Below, piece by piece: positions 36,514 through 44,764 of a stretch of DNA of 64,000 bases. The stretch spans positions 653-64,652 of the forward strand of contig CADCBP010000014.1 in assembly GCA_902799705.1 (NCBI GenBank), written 5' to 3'. A program made the position numbers and the translations under genes. How positions within the stretch are numbered: position 1 is the first letter of the stretch; each line of letters begins with the position of its first letter. A model generated the notes under the pieces. That model ran no database searches. It was not told the origin of the DNA and saw nothing but the letters and a program-made list of their open reading frames with translations. The DNA is from an uncultured Bacteroidales bacterium. Its GTDB lineage: Bacteria; Bacteroidota; Bacteroidia; Bacteroidales; Paludibacteraceae.

Positions 36514-38015
36514 TGTTTATAAGTATTTGTTTGTATGATTGTCGGAATTTCTTTTGCCCACTCGCCGAGAACGTAGTCAATCGTATAGACTCTCGCCTGT
36601 TTGGGCGTGAGGATGGTATTCATCGGACGTTGCTGCCCGCGGAAAGTAAAGACCACTTCGTTCTTCTTGGGCGAGATAATCTTTCCCTTGACGTTCTTCG
36701 TGCGGTACTCTCCGAAACAAGCGGGCACTACGCGCATTCCGCGCAAGGTCCAGCGATGGATGTTCTTGTTGTCCGTCAGGGCGAAATCGCCGGCACTGTA
36801 GTCGAGTGTAGTACGGAGGAACACACATTTGGGATAGTTGTTCCAACTGCGTCCGAGGCTCACTACCGGACATTCGCTTTTGATGGTACAGCTCTCGAAC
36901 ACGTACCCTTTGTCCGTCTCGGCGGCATTGCTCGCCGTCAAGGCGTTTACACCGTACGGACGGCGCTCCGAGAACAGCAGGCAGCGATTGAAATACACAT
37001 TGCCGTCCCCGCAGATAAAATCCACTGTGCCGTGTATCTCGCAGTCCTCGAAATACTTGACTGCGCCGGCTTTGTGGCTGTAGTAGGTGTCCTGGTGCGA
37101 GAGCAGACGTACGTTCTTGCAGATTGTCTTCGTGCCCTGGTCCCAGAGACAGACGGCTCGTCCGTTGTTGTTCGCATAATAGTCGAGCGCGTTCTCTATC
37201 GTCAGGTCGCGCAACACGGTGCCTTCCACGTCATCGGCGATGCGCAGCGTGGCGGTCTTGCTGATGGACTCCAGGCGATAGTCCGGCTTGTTACGGATGA
37301 TCGTGCCTTCCATCGACTCACCGATGATGCTTATGCCATCGGCTTCGATGGCGGTGAGCGTCAACGCGCCAAGGTCATACACGCCGTTCGGCAAATAGAT
37401 CGTCTTATGACCCGTCGCGTTCGCGTCCGCCAGCGCGCGTAAGAAAAAACGGGCATTCTCCGAGAGGGTGTCTATGTTCACCTCTTGGATATACGCCTGC
37501 TCTTCCCCCTTGTCCGGATCGCAGGGTCGCGGCTCATAGACTGCGCCTTCCACAAACTCGATGCGTTGCAGCACCGCCTCCATCTCCAGCAGACGCGTGA
37601 TATAGATATTATTCTGCTCCGCCGTGAGCGGAATACACTGCGTACCCGACTTGCGTATCTCGCATGTCACGCCTATGCGCGTCTCCTCGAAGGGCCGGTC
37701 TCCCGTCCAGGTGTGTACTTGAAGCGAGGCGCGGTTGATACCGCTTCGCGGGGCAAAAGTGAGTTTTAGCACACCTGCCACCGGAGCTTTCGTGAAGCAG
37801 CACCAACCCGAACTGTTCAGTTTGATGCCTTTCAAGCCGTTCTTCACGCCCTCGGGGTCGTTGACGGTCCCTTCGAACTGCAAGCCCCGATCGGGATTAT
37901 TCTGCGGCGGTGCGTTCGTGTAGTCCCACAACAGGTCGTTTTCGCCGGCAGCGATGCTCCCTATTTGCAGGAGCATCACCGCCAACACTATTCCTATTTT
38001 ACGAAACATCATCAT
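36510..38015 (-). CDS. Short CE8 pectin methylesterase
   Basis: A 501-residue paralogue of the next gene. The signal peptide covers about 1-22 (IGIVLAVMLLQIGSIAAG). A single N-terminal beta-sandwich (ENDLLWDYTNAPPQNNPDRGL, about 30% to 40% similar by eye to that of the long esterase) precedes the catalytic beta-helix with SHQDTYYS, GTVDFICGDGNVYF and SLGRSWNN. It ends right after the catalytic domain, so it lacks the type IX tail and is probably periplasmic or surface-exposed by another route. Start chosen at ATG 38015, one of three consecutive ATG codons; a TTG precedes them. Confidence 0.88.
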   Translation of the reverse strand: MMMFRKIGIVLAVMLLQIGSIAAGENDLLWDYTNAPPQNNPDRGLQFEGTVNDPEGVKNGLKGIKLNSSGWCCFTKAPVAGVLKLTFAPRSGINRASLQVHTWTGDRPFEETRIGVTCEIRKSGTQCIPLTAEQNNIYITRLLEMEAVLQRIEFVEGAVYEPRPCDPDKGEEQAYIQEVNIDTLSENARFFLRALADANATGHKTIYLPNGVYDLGALTLTAIEADGISIIGESMEGTIIRNKPDYRLESISKTATLRIADDVEGTVLRDLTIENALDYYANNNGRAVCLWDQGTKTICKNVRLLSHQDTYYSHKAGAVKYFEDCEIHGTVDFICGDGNVYFNRCLLFSERRPYGVNALTASNAAETDKGYVFESCTIKSECPVVSLGRSWNNYPKCVFLRTTLDYSAGDFALTDNKNIHRWTLRGMRVVPACFGEYRTKNVKGKIISPKKNEVVFTFRGQQRPMNTILTPKQARVYTIDYVLGEWAKEIPTIIQTNTYKQ

Positions 38016-38018
38016 CAA

Positions 38019-38294
38019 TTATCCGTTCTTGCGGCGCTCTACTTGGGACTCCAACGCAGCCAGGCATGCATCGAGTGCTTCCTCAAAACTGTCGGCAGTC
38101 TTCTCGGCGAACAAGCCGGCAATGCGGACCTTCACCTCTTTGTTGGCGTTCGTCTGCGGCTTGATAACCGACATACGGATCTCTACTTTGTCATCGGCGT
38201 TCAAGTGACGCTCGAAACGATTCATTTTCTTCTCAATAAACTGCTCCAGTTTGTCAGCCATCTCAAAATTGACGGCATTGATCGTTACGTTCAT
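38019..38294 (-). CDS. hpf: Ribosome hibernation-promoting factor (HPF/YfiA family, short form)
   Basis: A 91-residue protein with the beta-alpha-beta-beta-beta-alpha pattern of the family: VTINAVNFEMADKLEQFIEKKMNRFERHL, then KVEIRMSVIKP and EVKVRIAGLFAEKTADSFEEALDACLAALESQ. It binds the 30S decoding region and stabilises dimerised or idle ribosomes in starvation. The start is ATG 38294; the upstream promoter rules out starts near 38468. It heads the long minus-strand run and is separated from the short esterase start by 3 bp, so it is probably co-transcribed with it. Confidence 0.93.
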   Translation of the reverse strand: MNVTINAVNFEMADKLEQFIEKKMNRFERHLNADDKVEIRMSVIKPQTNANKEVKVRIAGLFAEKTADSFEEALDACLAALESQVERRKNG

Positions 38295-38339
38295 AATGCA
38301 AATTTTTAAAAGGTTAAACGATATTTTTAAATCACGCTG

Positions 38340-38370
38340 CAAAATTACAAAAAAAAAATGACATACACAA
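38340..38370 (-). promoter_or_regulatory. Promoter of hpf and the downstream run
   Basis: Minus-strand TTG (38370-38368), 20 bp, TAATTTTG (38347-38340). Confidence 0.7.
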
Positions 38371-38412
38371 GCGTGTATGTATTTTTCATGAATTTTTATG
38401 TGTATTTCATTC

Positions 38413-39324
38413 TTATCGCCATACACCGAGACAGCGGCAAGGGGTTGTCTTGGGTTGGGAAGAAGCATCGTAAGGAGAGATAGCGTAGGAGATTTTAATA
38501 CCTACGTCAAAGAGAGCCATCTGAGACACCAGTTTTTGTCCTTGGCGGTTAGCCTCCATAACGGGCATAAGGATGCGTTGGAGCGGAAAGCCGTCGCGTG
38601 TGTCCGTGAGCATAATCATACTGACCGCATCGCTCCGAGCAGGGGTGTATTTGCTTAAGCAATAATCGCAATAAGCACCCACCACAATATACGAATTATG
38701 CGTGCGGGAGTTTTTGTTAATAGGAATCTTATAACTCAATTCGGCCGTTGCCCACCATAATACTTTCGGTAGCGCCAATCGGCCTTCATTATACATCGCA
38801 AAATTCCGCGAAGCGGCTAATGGATAGGCTTCGTACACGCGGTTGCCATACGCGGGGTAAAAGACAGAGAGCGCCGCGTTTTCTGCGCTCTGCTTCCAAC
38901 TGTTGGTCAAAGGGAAGGCGGCTTTGATCCCCGCAAGGAATAGAACGTTCTTCGCCGAGAAGGCCAGTTGTACGGGTACGCCGATAGACCAAGTGGTGTA
39001 GCGCTCGCTGAGGTTGCCGATCAGATAGTCCACTTCCATCTGTTGGTTCTCTACATCAATCGTCGAATAGTGGTCTTCGTAGTTGATTTTTCTAAATCCC
39101 GCTTGATGATAGTCGCACGAGAGACCGATACGAAAACCGATCACGTAAGGCGAGAGGTAATTGTAATAGAGGTGTGCGCCGCCGTTCAGCCCCATTTGCG
39201 ACTGCACATATACCGGCTGAGACGACCAAGCGGTAACTCCGCCATGAACACCCATTTCGAATAGGTGTTCTGCGTGCGCCAAGAGCGGGAGAAGCAGTAC
39301 TATGGATAGCATCAATCGTCTCAT
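38413..39324 (-). CDS. Outer-membrane beta-barrel protein, porin-like
   Basis: A 303-residue protein with a signal peptide (MRRLMLSIVLLLPLLAHA, residues 1-18). The rest alternates short aromatic beta strands (LFEMGVHGGVTAW, YLSPYVIGFRIGLSCDY, LFDVGIKISYAIS) and loops, as in 8-12-stranded barrels of Bacteroidota. The function is unknown. It starts inside the stop codon of the adhesin-like gene (ATGA), so the two are translationally coupled and probably belong together at the surface. The C-terminal SSQPKTTPCRCLGVWR is a non-barrel tail. Confidence 0.8.
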   Translation of the reverse strand: MRRLMLSIVLLLPLLAHAEHLFEMGVHGGVTAWSSQPVYVQSQMGLNGGAHLYYNYLSPYVIGFRIGLSCDYHQAGFRKINYEDHYSTIDVENQQMEVDYLIGNLSERYTTWSIGVPVQLAFSAKNVLFLAGIKAAFPLTNSWKQSAENAALSVFYPAYGNRVYEAYPLAASRNFAMYNEGRLALPKVLWWATAELSYKIPINKNSRTHNSYIVVGAYCDYCLSKYTPARSDAVSMIMLTDTRDGFPLQRILMPVMEANRQGQKLVSQMALFDVGIKISYAISPYDASSQPKTTPCRCLGVWR

Positions 39325-41693
39325 GGAATCAATTTCTTTTCTGTCCATACTTGATCTCCCTGCTCGTAGCGATAGAGATAGATGCCGTGCGTCACTTGGT
39401 TTTCCCGAACAGGCACACCGCGACTGTCATAGATAAACACGTGTACCGGCTGTTCTTCCTGTACTGCTGTGTTGATTTCCAGAATATTGGAGCAAACCTC
39501 CTCATCGCCGTCAAGCGTGAGTATCATCTGGAATGTACCGTGCAGTTCGTCAAACTCCGAATAGTCGTCTTCGTTGGCACCGGGGATGGGTTCGCCGTTC
39601 TTGTACCACTGATAGCCGAGTACTGTGCGGTTCGGGAACAACTCCCGTACGGCGATATTATCGACGAGCAACACCCAATTGTATTTATTCACAATAATCG
39701 AATAACATTCCGGCTCAGGCGGTGTCGGCGGATCCGGTGGTGTTGGCGGCACAGGCGGGTCACAATGCTCTATTTCTACGTGTAACATATAATAGACACT
39801 ATCGAAGCCGCAACTACTACGGAGTGTGTCACGCAGGGTGTCTGCCAAAGCGAATGACTTTTCGCGCCAAGTGATTTGCGGTAGAGTGTCGCAGACGGTT
39901 GTGTCCGTCCTCACCGTATCCGGTGTCATGCAAAGGTGGATCTCGATGTCATCCAGCGCAAAATCATTACCGTTACCATTGGTCACATTGTTGTATATAG
40001 ACAGACGGATGGCATTCACGCCAATAGGGACGGTGAAGTTCATACCGACAAGGTGCCACGCAGATGAGTATTGCCAATCGGTTTTAGCCGGTAGATTCTC
40101 GTCAAAAGGAATCTCTTTGGTGTTCTTTTCCGCTAAGGTCTCGCCTGTTTGCGGATTCGTCAGCACGAACTTCAGACAAGGCGCAATGACAGGACCACGG
40201 TTGCGCGTGTACCAATCGTATTGGAACCATGTGAACACATTCGCTATGTAGGCACTGAAAGTCAGTTCTATACCTTCGCATAAACCACTTATTTCCGTTT
40301 GGTAGAACTGCTGGTTGCCTCCACTGCCGTCTATCTCCATAAAATAGCCGCGCGAGTAATCGTTCGGATAGGTATGGTCATCCTGAATGTACCATTGGGA
40401 GCGATAGGTGGATTGGTCTGCACCGGGCAAAGACCATCCGGTGGTATCTCCGTTACAATAGCCGGATTTGGTGACAATATATTTGCCGGAACCCATACTA
40501 TGGAAAACATCACTGGTTACCTGTGCGTAACTCATACCCAACACGCGTGTTTCGCTTACCCGAGTATCGCCTGGGTCATTGCCCCCGAAATCCTCGCGGA
40601 AGAGCAACAATCCATCCGTACAAAGTTCTTCCATAGGCGGTTCCGGCGGCTCACAGGTGTTCACTTTCAGCAGGAACGGCTCACTCATAGCACGGCAGTT
40701 AACGCTCTCGATATTGTCACGGCTGGAAACGGCTACCCTATACCAGCCGGAATCAGCTTTTTGTATGGCCGACATTGTAAGCGTATTTGTTGTCTCACTC
40801 AATTCCGACCAAGTAAGACTATCGGAAGAGAAAAACCATTTATAGGCTAAAGGCTTAGTAAACGGACTATACATCTCCGCGAAATTGGCGGTGAGTGTAA
40901 CTGTTTCATCGCTACACACCTCATCTTCACCGTCAATACTTACCGGCGGCGCGCACAGATGTATCTCAATATCATCTATAGCGAAATCATTACCGGTTGT
41001 ACCTGTGGCATTATTAAAGATGGTTAGTTGGATTTTGTCTAGTCCGCTCGGCACAGTGAAATTCATACCCACCAAGTGCCATGCTGCAGATTGTTGCCAG
41101 CACGTATTATCTCCGGTATAGGAGTCATCGTATGGGATGTCTCCGGTATCGTATGTCGCCAATTCGGCTCCTGTATCGGGATTGGTCAACACGAATTTCA
41201 ATCGCGGATAAGAGTATTTTCCGGGACTGCCTACATACATGCCCCAAGTCATGACATTCGCCACATAGGCTGAGAAAGTCAGTTTGGCACCTTCACACAA
41301 CCCGTTGATAGTTGTCGAATAAAACGCTGCATGATCCCCAGCGCCGTCTATTTCCAGCAAATATCCGCGTGTCAGGTCTCCAAAATGCGTGTGGTCATCT
41401 TGTAAGTGCCATTGAGAAGTACCTTTACCATTGCAATATCCTTGTTTCGTCACCAAATATATTCCCGCCCCCATACTGCCAAACGCGTCAGTAGTTGCTT
41501 GCGTATAACTCATGCCCGAAACCGGATCTTGACCTACTCTCGGATCCTCCGGGTCATTTCCCCCGAAATCCTCTCGAAAGAGCAATGTGCCTTCCATACA
41601 TAGCTCATCCGACGGCGGTGCAGCCACCCCCGCACCAACGCCCAATAGCATTAGCGCGGATAGCAACATCCTATGTATAAAACGATTTACCAT
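39321..41693 (-). CDS. Large secreted adhesin-like protein with duplicated jelly-roll domain and type IX tail
   Basis: A 790-residue protein. The signal peptide is about 1-25. Two homologous domains follow (about 30-250 and 360-600). Each starts LCMEGTLLFREDFGGNDP or LCTDGLLLFREDFGGNDP and ends AWHLVGMNFTVP...DFALDDIEIHLC; this is the pattern of MAM/carbohydrate-binding jelly rolls. An Ig-like module separates them. A Pro-rich spacer (PPVPPTPPDPPTPPEPE) and a second Ig-like module precede a sorting tail (VHVFIYDSRGVPV, GIYLYRYEQGDQVWTEKKLIP). The ligand is unknown; carbohydrate or host surface binding is likely by inference. It heads a two-gene operon with the barrel protein. Confidence 0.85.
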   Translation of the reverse strand: MVNRFIHRMLLSALMLLGVGAGVAAPPSDELCMEGTLLFREDFGGNDPEDPRVGQDPVSGMSYTQATTDAFGSMGAGIYLVTKQGYCNGKGTSQWHLQDDHTHFGDLTRGYLLEIDGAGDHAAFYSTTINGLCEGAKLTFSAYVANVMTWGMYVGSPGKYSYPRLKFVLTNPDTGAELATYDTGDIPYDDSYTGDNTCWQQSAAWHLVGMNFTVPSGLDKIQLTIFNNATGTTGNDFAIDDIEIHLCAPPVSIDGEDEVCSDETVTLTANFAEMYSPFTKPLAYKWFFSSDSLTWSELSETTNTLTMSAIQKADSGWYRVAVSSRDNIESVNCRAMSEPFLLKVNTCEPPEPPMEELCTDGLLLFREDFGGNDPGDTRVSETRVLGMSYAQVTSDVFHSMGSGKYIVTKSGYCNGDTTGWSLPGADQSTYRSQWYIQDDHTYPNDYSRGYFMEIDGSGGNQQFYQTEISGLCEGIELTFSAYIANVFTWFQYDWYTRNRGPVIAPCLKFVLTNPQTGETLAEKNTKEIPFDENLPAKTDWQYSSAWHLVGMNFTVPIGVNAIRLSIYNNVTNGNGNDFALDDIEIHLCMTPDTVRTDTTVCDTLPQITWREKSFALADTLRDTLRSSCGFDSVYYMLHVEIEHCDPPVPPTPPDPPTPPEPECYSIIVNKYNWVLLVDNIAVRELFPNRTVLGYQWYKNGEPIPGANEDDYSEFDELHGTFQMILTLDGDEEVCSNILEINTAVQEEQPVHVFIYDSRGVPVRENQVTHGIYLYRYEQGDQVWTEKKLIP

Positions 41694-41721
41694 TTCGTAA
41701 AAAAGTATAGATTTTGCGCGG

Positions 41722-41752
41722 CAAATTTACTGCTTTTTTTTGACATGTGCAA
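41722..41752 (-). promoter_or_regulatory. Promoter of the adhesin-like gene
   Basis: Minus-strand TTG (41752-41750), 20 bp, TAAATTTG (41729-41722). Confidence 0.7.
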
Positions 41753-41802
41753 GCGCGCGCGCATTTTTTCCGAATTTTTACTGTTAAGGGGGAGTATGTC
41801 CA

Positions 41803-42480
41803 TCAACCCGGCATGAGTTGTCCCGGCGGGCTTTGTTCATTGCGAGGGATATCATTCCGTGTTTCTCCGGTTTCTCTATATCTTTTGTACGCCCTCCGTA
41901 GCGGACTGGAAAACGCCTGCAATCTCGGCCGAAAATCAATCGGTTCGAAGGAGATCTCCTCTATCTCGACCTCCTCTTCCTCCTTCGCTTTCTGTGCCGC
42001 GGCCTTCAACTGCCGGTAAATTGCCACGTAGGTATATTGATAGAAACGGGAGTAGGGTTTGAGGCCGGGTTCGGGCTTGGCACCGCCTTTGAACACACGG
42101 AAATAATGCATCAAAAAACGGATCCTCCATTCCAAACCTTCCGCCGTGCAGTCTTTCTCCAAGGCATGTGCACGACGCTGCGCTTCCTTGATTATCTCCC
42201 TGTTTTCCACGCACGCCGCCGACCAATGTTTCGGAAAATGGTAGGTGTAGAGTTCAAAGAGTCCGGAGCGGAAACGTGAGGGTCTTACGATGATGCGTTT
42301 TTTGCGGGCTTGTCCTTCTTTGACCATATCCATGGCGCCCCAGAACATGTCGATGCCCGTATTGGCACGGAAATAGCGCACGCCTTTGGAGTGAGGAGTG
42401 GATCCCGCCGGAAGTTGCACAAAAGTGGCAATAGTGGATTTCAAACGGTCAATAACGATATTTTTCAGGTGTCGCGACAT
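41803..42480 (-). CDS. Hypothetical basic protein
   Basis: A 225-residue soluble protein with many Arg, Lys and aromatic residues (YTYHFPKHWSAACVENREIIKEAQRRAHALEKD, split here as a conserved-looking core). No catalytic motif or domain is recognised. Similar proteins occur in Bacteroidales, often annotated only as hypothetical. The C-terminal half carries an acidic patch (EEEEVEIEEISFEP) then a basic Arg-rich stretch. It is monocistronic, with its own promoter and a leader of about 115 nt holding a seven-unit heptamer array. Confidence 0.7.
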   Translation of the reverse strand: MSRHLKNIVIDRLKSTIATFVQLPAGSTPHSKGVRYFRANTGIDMFWGAMDMVKEGQARKKRIIVRPSRFRSGLFELYTYHFPKHWSAACVENREIIKEAQRRAHALEKDCTAEGLEWRIRFLMHYFRVFKGGAKPEPGLKPYSRFYQYTYVAIYRQLKAAAQKAKEEEEVEIEEISFEPIDFRPRLQAFSSPLRRAYKRYRETGETRNDIPRNEQSPPGQLMPG

Positions 42481-42520
42481 GCTGCGTAATGCTCTGATAA
42501 TGTGTAGTTTACATGATTGA

Positions 42521-42569
42521 TTTAGGGTTTAGGGTTTCAAATTTAGGATTTCAAATTTAGGATTTAGAG
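42521..42569. repeat. Seven-unit heptamer array
   Basis: TTTAGGG twice, TTTCAAA, TTTAGGA, TTTCAAA, TTTAGGA, TTTAGAG: exact 7-bp period over 49 bp, in the leader of the 225-residue hypothetical gene. Confidence 0.9.
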
Positions 42570-42599
42570 GGAAGCGCCAAGTGATCCCGATTTCGAGTG

Positions 42600-42630
42600 C
42601 AAAGATACAACAAAAAAATGACATTTCCAA
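42600..42630 (-). promoter_or_regulatory. Promoter of the 225-residue hypothetical gene
   Basis: Minus-strand TTG (42630-42628), 20 bp, TATCTTTG (42607-42600). The -33 element lies inside the terminator hairpin just upstream. Confidence 0.7.
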
Positions 42631-42654
42631 ATTTTTGCCTTTGAAAATGTCATT
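42611..42654 (-). terminator. Intrinsic terminator upstream of the hypothetical gene
   Basis: A 15-bp stem with one mismatch (42617-42631 with 42640-42654), followed in minus-strand sense by seven T residues. Confidence 0.8.
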
Positions 42655-42727
42655 AAAATTAAGTTTTTGGATTATTCGCCCCCTTTCCTCTGCTTCGCTC
42701 GTTCCCCCGTTTCATCGGGGGACATCA
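42611..42727 (-). ncRNA. Candidate short transcript (about 115 nt), possibly encoding an 18-residue peptide
   Basis: A strong promoter (42733-42764) and an intrinsic terminator (42611-42654) bracket it. The first bases after the predicted start are ATGATG, opening an 18-codon frame (MMSPDETGERAKQRKGGE) with no leader. The sequence also forms a hairpin, TCCCCCGATGAAACGGGGGA. Whether the product is RNA or peptide is unknown. Confidence 0.45.
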
Positions 42728-42732
42728 TGCTG

Positions 42733-42764
42733 CAAAATTACAGCAAATTTTTGATATATGCAAA
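42733..42764 (-). promoter_or_regulatory. Promoter of the short transcript
   Basis: Minus-strand TTTG (42764-42761), 20 bp, TAATTTTG (42740-42733). Confidence 0.7.
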
Positions 42765-43136
42765 TAAGTACGTCATTTTTTTATCTTTCCCCTTCCCTTG
42801 TTACGGGTCTGGTTGGAGCAACGCTCCCCGCTGCTCCTGCCGTTCGAAGCCAAAAGTTAATTGGCTTCTCCATCCGGTTGACGGGGACACCTAGGGGCAC
42901 AAAAAAAGCACCGTACAACGTTTGCTCGAGAAAACTTCCTGAGAATAGGATTTGAGGCCTGCTTTTTCCTCTGTAATCCGGCCACCTCATCGCTACCCGG
43001 GGATTAGGAATGTAAACTAATCCAATGCACGGGGTCTCGGCGGAGAGTACCGGCACGCCATTAGTGAAGCATTTGCACTCGGTTAGTTGTAATTTGTTGA
43101 GTTTTCCGGTTCCTATTTGTTGTACGATGCTATATC

Positions 43137-44477
43137 TTATCTGCGCCAACCCAGAGTCAGGACGATACGATGGGTTGCGGTATTGAGATCATAAGGGTTG
43201 TCCAGTGCGTTCTCATGCGCATAGAGTTGCATGCGCTGCCAACGGTACTGGTAGGCCAGTTGTGCTACGAAATTAGCCCCTCTGTAGCCAATGCCACCGG
43301 AGACATACTGAGTCCATCTGACGCGTTGGAAATAGACATCCTGGCGTTTCAACGTGGGGTCCACATGGACAACCAGATCCGAACGCGAGAAGGCACTCTC
43401 AAAGACATATCCGGCATTGATATACAGTCCCGGAATAGGGATGACTTCGAGTCCTGCGCGCAGGCTGTGATTGTCAAGCGCCCAAGCCTGATGACGGTAG
43501 TCATACTGGAAAGCGATGAGGGCGTAATAGTTCACCTGGAAAGCAAGCGAAGTGCTTAGATGCAGCGGTTGATGATAGTCCCCGAACTCCTTATCCGTAT
43601 CGTACCACGTTGAACGCAAGGTGTCGGTGAGAGCATAAAAATCCCCTCTGGTACTACGGCGAAGCCTGCCGAGAGACGGTGTCTCCAGTCCGAAACCGAG
43701 ACGTAGCCAGGACACCGGACGATAGATGACCCCTGCAGCCAAACCGACTCCTGCGCCGTTGAAGACCAAGGTAGTGCGGTTGATATTATACATCGCCTTT
43801 TGCTGCACATTAAAGACATCAAACGTCTCGTCGTATTGTGCGTCGCCGGAGAAGGAGAAGGAATGGATGCGCAACCCTAATCCGACGTACCATTTATTCG
43901 CAATATTCGTTGCCCAGTCAAAAGTATATTCGTTCACATACCCCCACTCTCGCAAGAGCAAAGCACTGGAGTTGTTCATCCGCTCGGCGCAGTAAGGAAT
44001 CTTTAAATCCGCACCCGTAGAAGCAAAGAGTTTTCCAAGAGAAGGAATGCTCCCACTTGAGACATCGAAGAGCCGGTTATAGGACTGCACACGATGGTAG
44101 GAGAAGAGGAAATTATGTGCCTGGACACCCGTTCCGTCTGCCGCCCCCGTCGGTATATGAATGACGATAGAGGCCTGCGGTGCCATGAAGATATTCGACC
44201 GTCCTTTGAGGTTCGTGCCGCGCTGGGTGTTGATGCCTATCGCATCATCGAGCGTAAGCATCACTTCGTGATGTCGGTACAGTCCCAGGCCGGCAGGGTT
44301 GTCCAACGAGGCAGAAGGGTCACCGCCTATCGCGGTCATCGCTCCTCCCATGCCGACATAACGTGCCGTGCCCATGATCGTTCGTTCACCGAGACGCTGA
44401 GCGTCTTGGGAATAGCCTACCCCGACCCTCCCTGAAAGGAGGGAGATCAATGCTAGTATGTAAAGGGCTCGTTTCAT
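43137..44477 (-). CDS. FadL/OmpP1-like outer-membrane protein
   Basis: A 446-residue outer-membrane protein. After the signal peptide, the N-terminal TARYVGMGGAMTAIGGDPSASLDNPAGLGLYRHHEVMLTLD stretch (split over residues 38-78) is typical of FadL-like hatch domains in Bacteroidota. The remainder alternates strands with aromatic girdles (YVGLGLRIHSFSF, LRLGFGLETPSLG, YINAGYVFESAF) and ends LTLGWRR. It likely forms a 14-stranded barrel for hydrophobic compounds; the substrate is unknown. The signal peptide itself contains a translated palindromic element (SGRVGVGYSQ). Its start overlaps the lipoprotein stop (ATGA). Confidence 0.83.
   Translation of the reverse strand: MKRALYILALISLLSGRVGVGYSQDAQRLGERTIMGTARYVGMGGAMTAIGGDPSASLDNPAGLGLYRHHEVMLTLDDAIGINTQRGTNLKGRSNIFMAPQASIVIHIPTGAADGTGVQAHNFLFSYHRVQSYNRLFDVSSGSIPSLGKLFASTGADLKIPYCAERMNNSSALLLREWGYVNEYTFDWATNIANKWYVGLGLRIHSFSFSGDAQYDETFDVFNVQQKAMYNINRTTLVFNGAGVGLAAGVIYRPVSWLRLGFGLETPSLGRLRRSTRGDFYALTDTLRSTWYDTDKEFGDYHQPLHLSTSLAFQVNYYALIAFQYDYRHQAWALDNHSLRAGLEVIPIPGLYINAGYVFESAFSRSDLVVHVDPTLKRQDVYFQRVRWTQYVSGGIGYRGANFVAQLAYQYRWQRMQLYAHENALDNPYDLNTATHRIVLTLGWRR
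44417..44448. repeat. C/G-rich palindromic element, copy C (in a signal peptide)
   Basis: CCCCGACCCTCCCTGAAAGG followed by AGGGAGAT; aligns with the ligA copy over about 30 bp. It encodes the end of the signal peptide of the FadL-like protein. Confidence 0.7.
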
Positions 44478-44731
44478 TTGATGCGGATGGTTACGGTGGT
44501 GTCTTGGACGTTGAGGTACTCGATGGACTGAGTAGTCGGAGTAGTCGGAGTAGTCTGAGTAGTCTGAGTAGTCTGATTAACATGCGTCACCGGAATACTC
44601 GGAGTAGGCAGATCGCCCTTCTCTACCTCAGGCGAATAGTACGCATCGTCGATGGGGACGTTTTGCACCGTCGAGCAGGCGGTGAAAAAGCCCGCTGCCA
44701 ATAGAAGTAATATGTAGATTTTTTTCGACAT
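44474..44731 (-). CDS. Small lipoprotein with Thr-rich repeat
   Basis: An 85-residue lipoprotein: signal KKIYILLLLAAGFFTAC with the lipid Cys at residue 19. After VPIDDAYYSPEVEKGDLP comes a Thr/Gln/Pro repeat (NQTTQTTQTTPTTPTTQ) encoded by five 9-bp units, then YLNVQDTTVTIRIK. I do not recognise a function. It is co-transcribed and overlapping with the FadL-like gene, so it may accompany that barrel. The DAYYSP segment recalls small Bacteroidales lipoproteins near outer-membrane genes. Start chosen at ATG 44731 for the signal peptide; ATG 44755 is an alternative. Confidence 0.75.
   Translation of the reverse strand: MSKKIYILLLLAAGFFTACSTVQNVPIDDAYYSPEVEKGDLPTPSIPVTHVNQTTQTTQTTPTTPTTQSIEYLNVQDTTVTIRIK
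44530..44574. repeat. Five 9-bp tandem repeats inside the lipoprotein gene
   Basis: GAGTAGTCG twice and GAGTAGTCT three times in plus-strand reading; in frame, giving a three-residue periodic TTQ/TTP peptide. Confidence 0.9.
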
Positions 44732-44764
44732 ATCGGTATAGCGATATTCCGGCATTCCTACCGG

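Larger units (their letters stand above)
42481..43136. other. 656-bp region with no convincing protein gene
   Basis: Contains a heptamer array (42521-42569), two minus-strand promoters, a 15-bp-stem terminator hairpin and several G/C-rich hairpins (for example GGATTAG/CTAATCC at 43001-43023 and GAAGCCAA/TTGGCTTC at 42857-42879). A 122-codon minus-strand frame at 42781-43149 begins with TTG and has an unnatural composition, so I do not call it a gene. It may hold an unrecognised structured RNA or a decayed gene. Confidence 0.55.

Noticed and set aside
42781..43149. 122-codon minus-strand reading frame after the FadL-like gene
   Set aside because: Only a TTG start, overlaps the previous stop, odd composition and several strong hairpins in the DNA; I could not support it as a protein.
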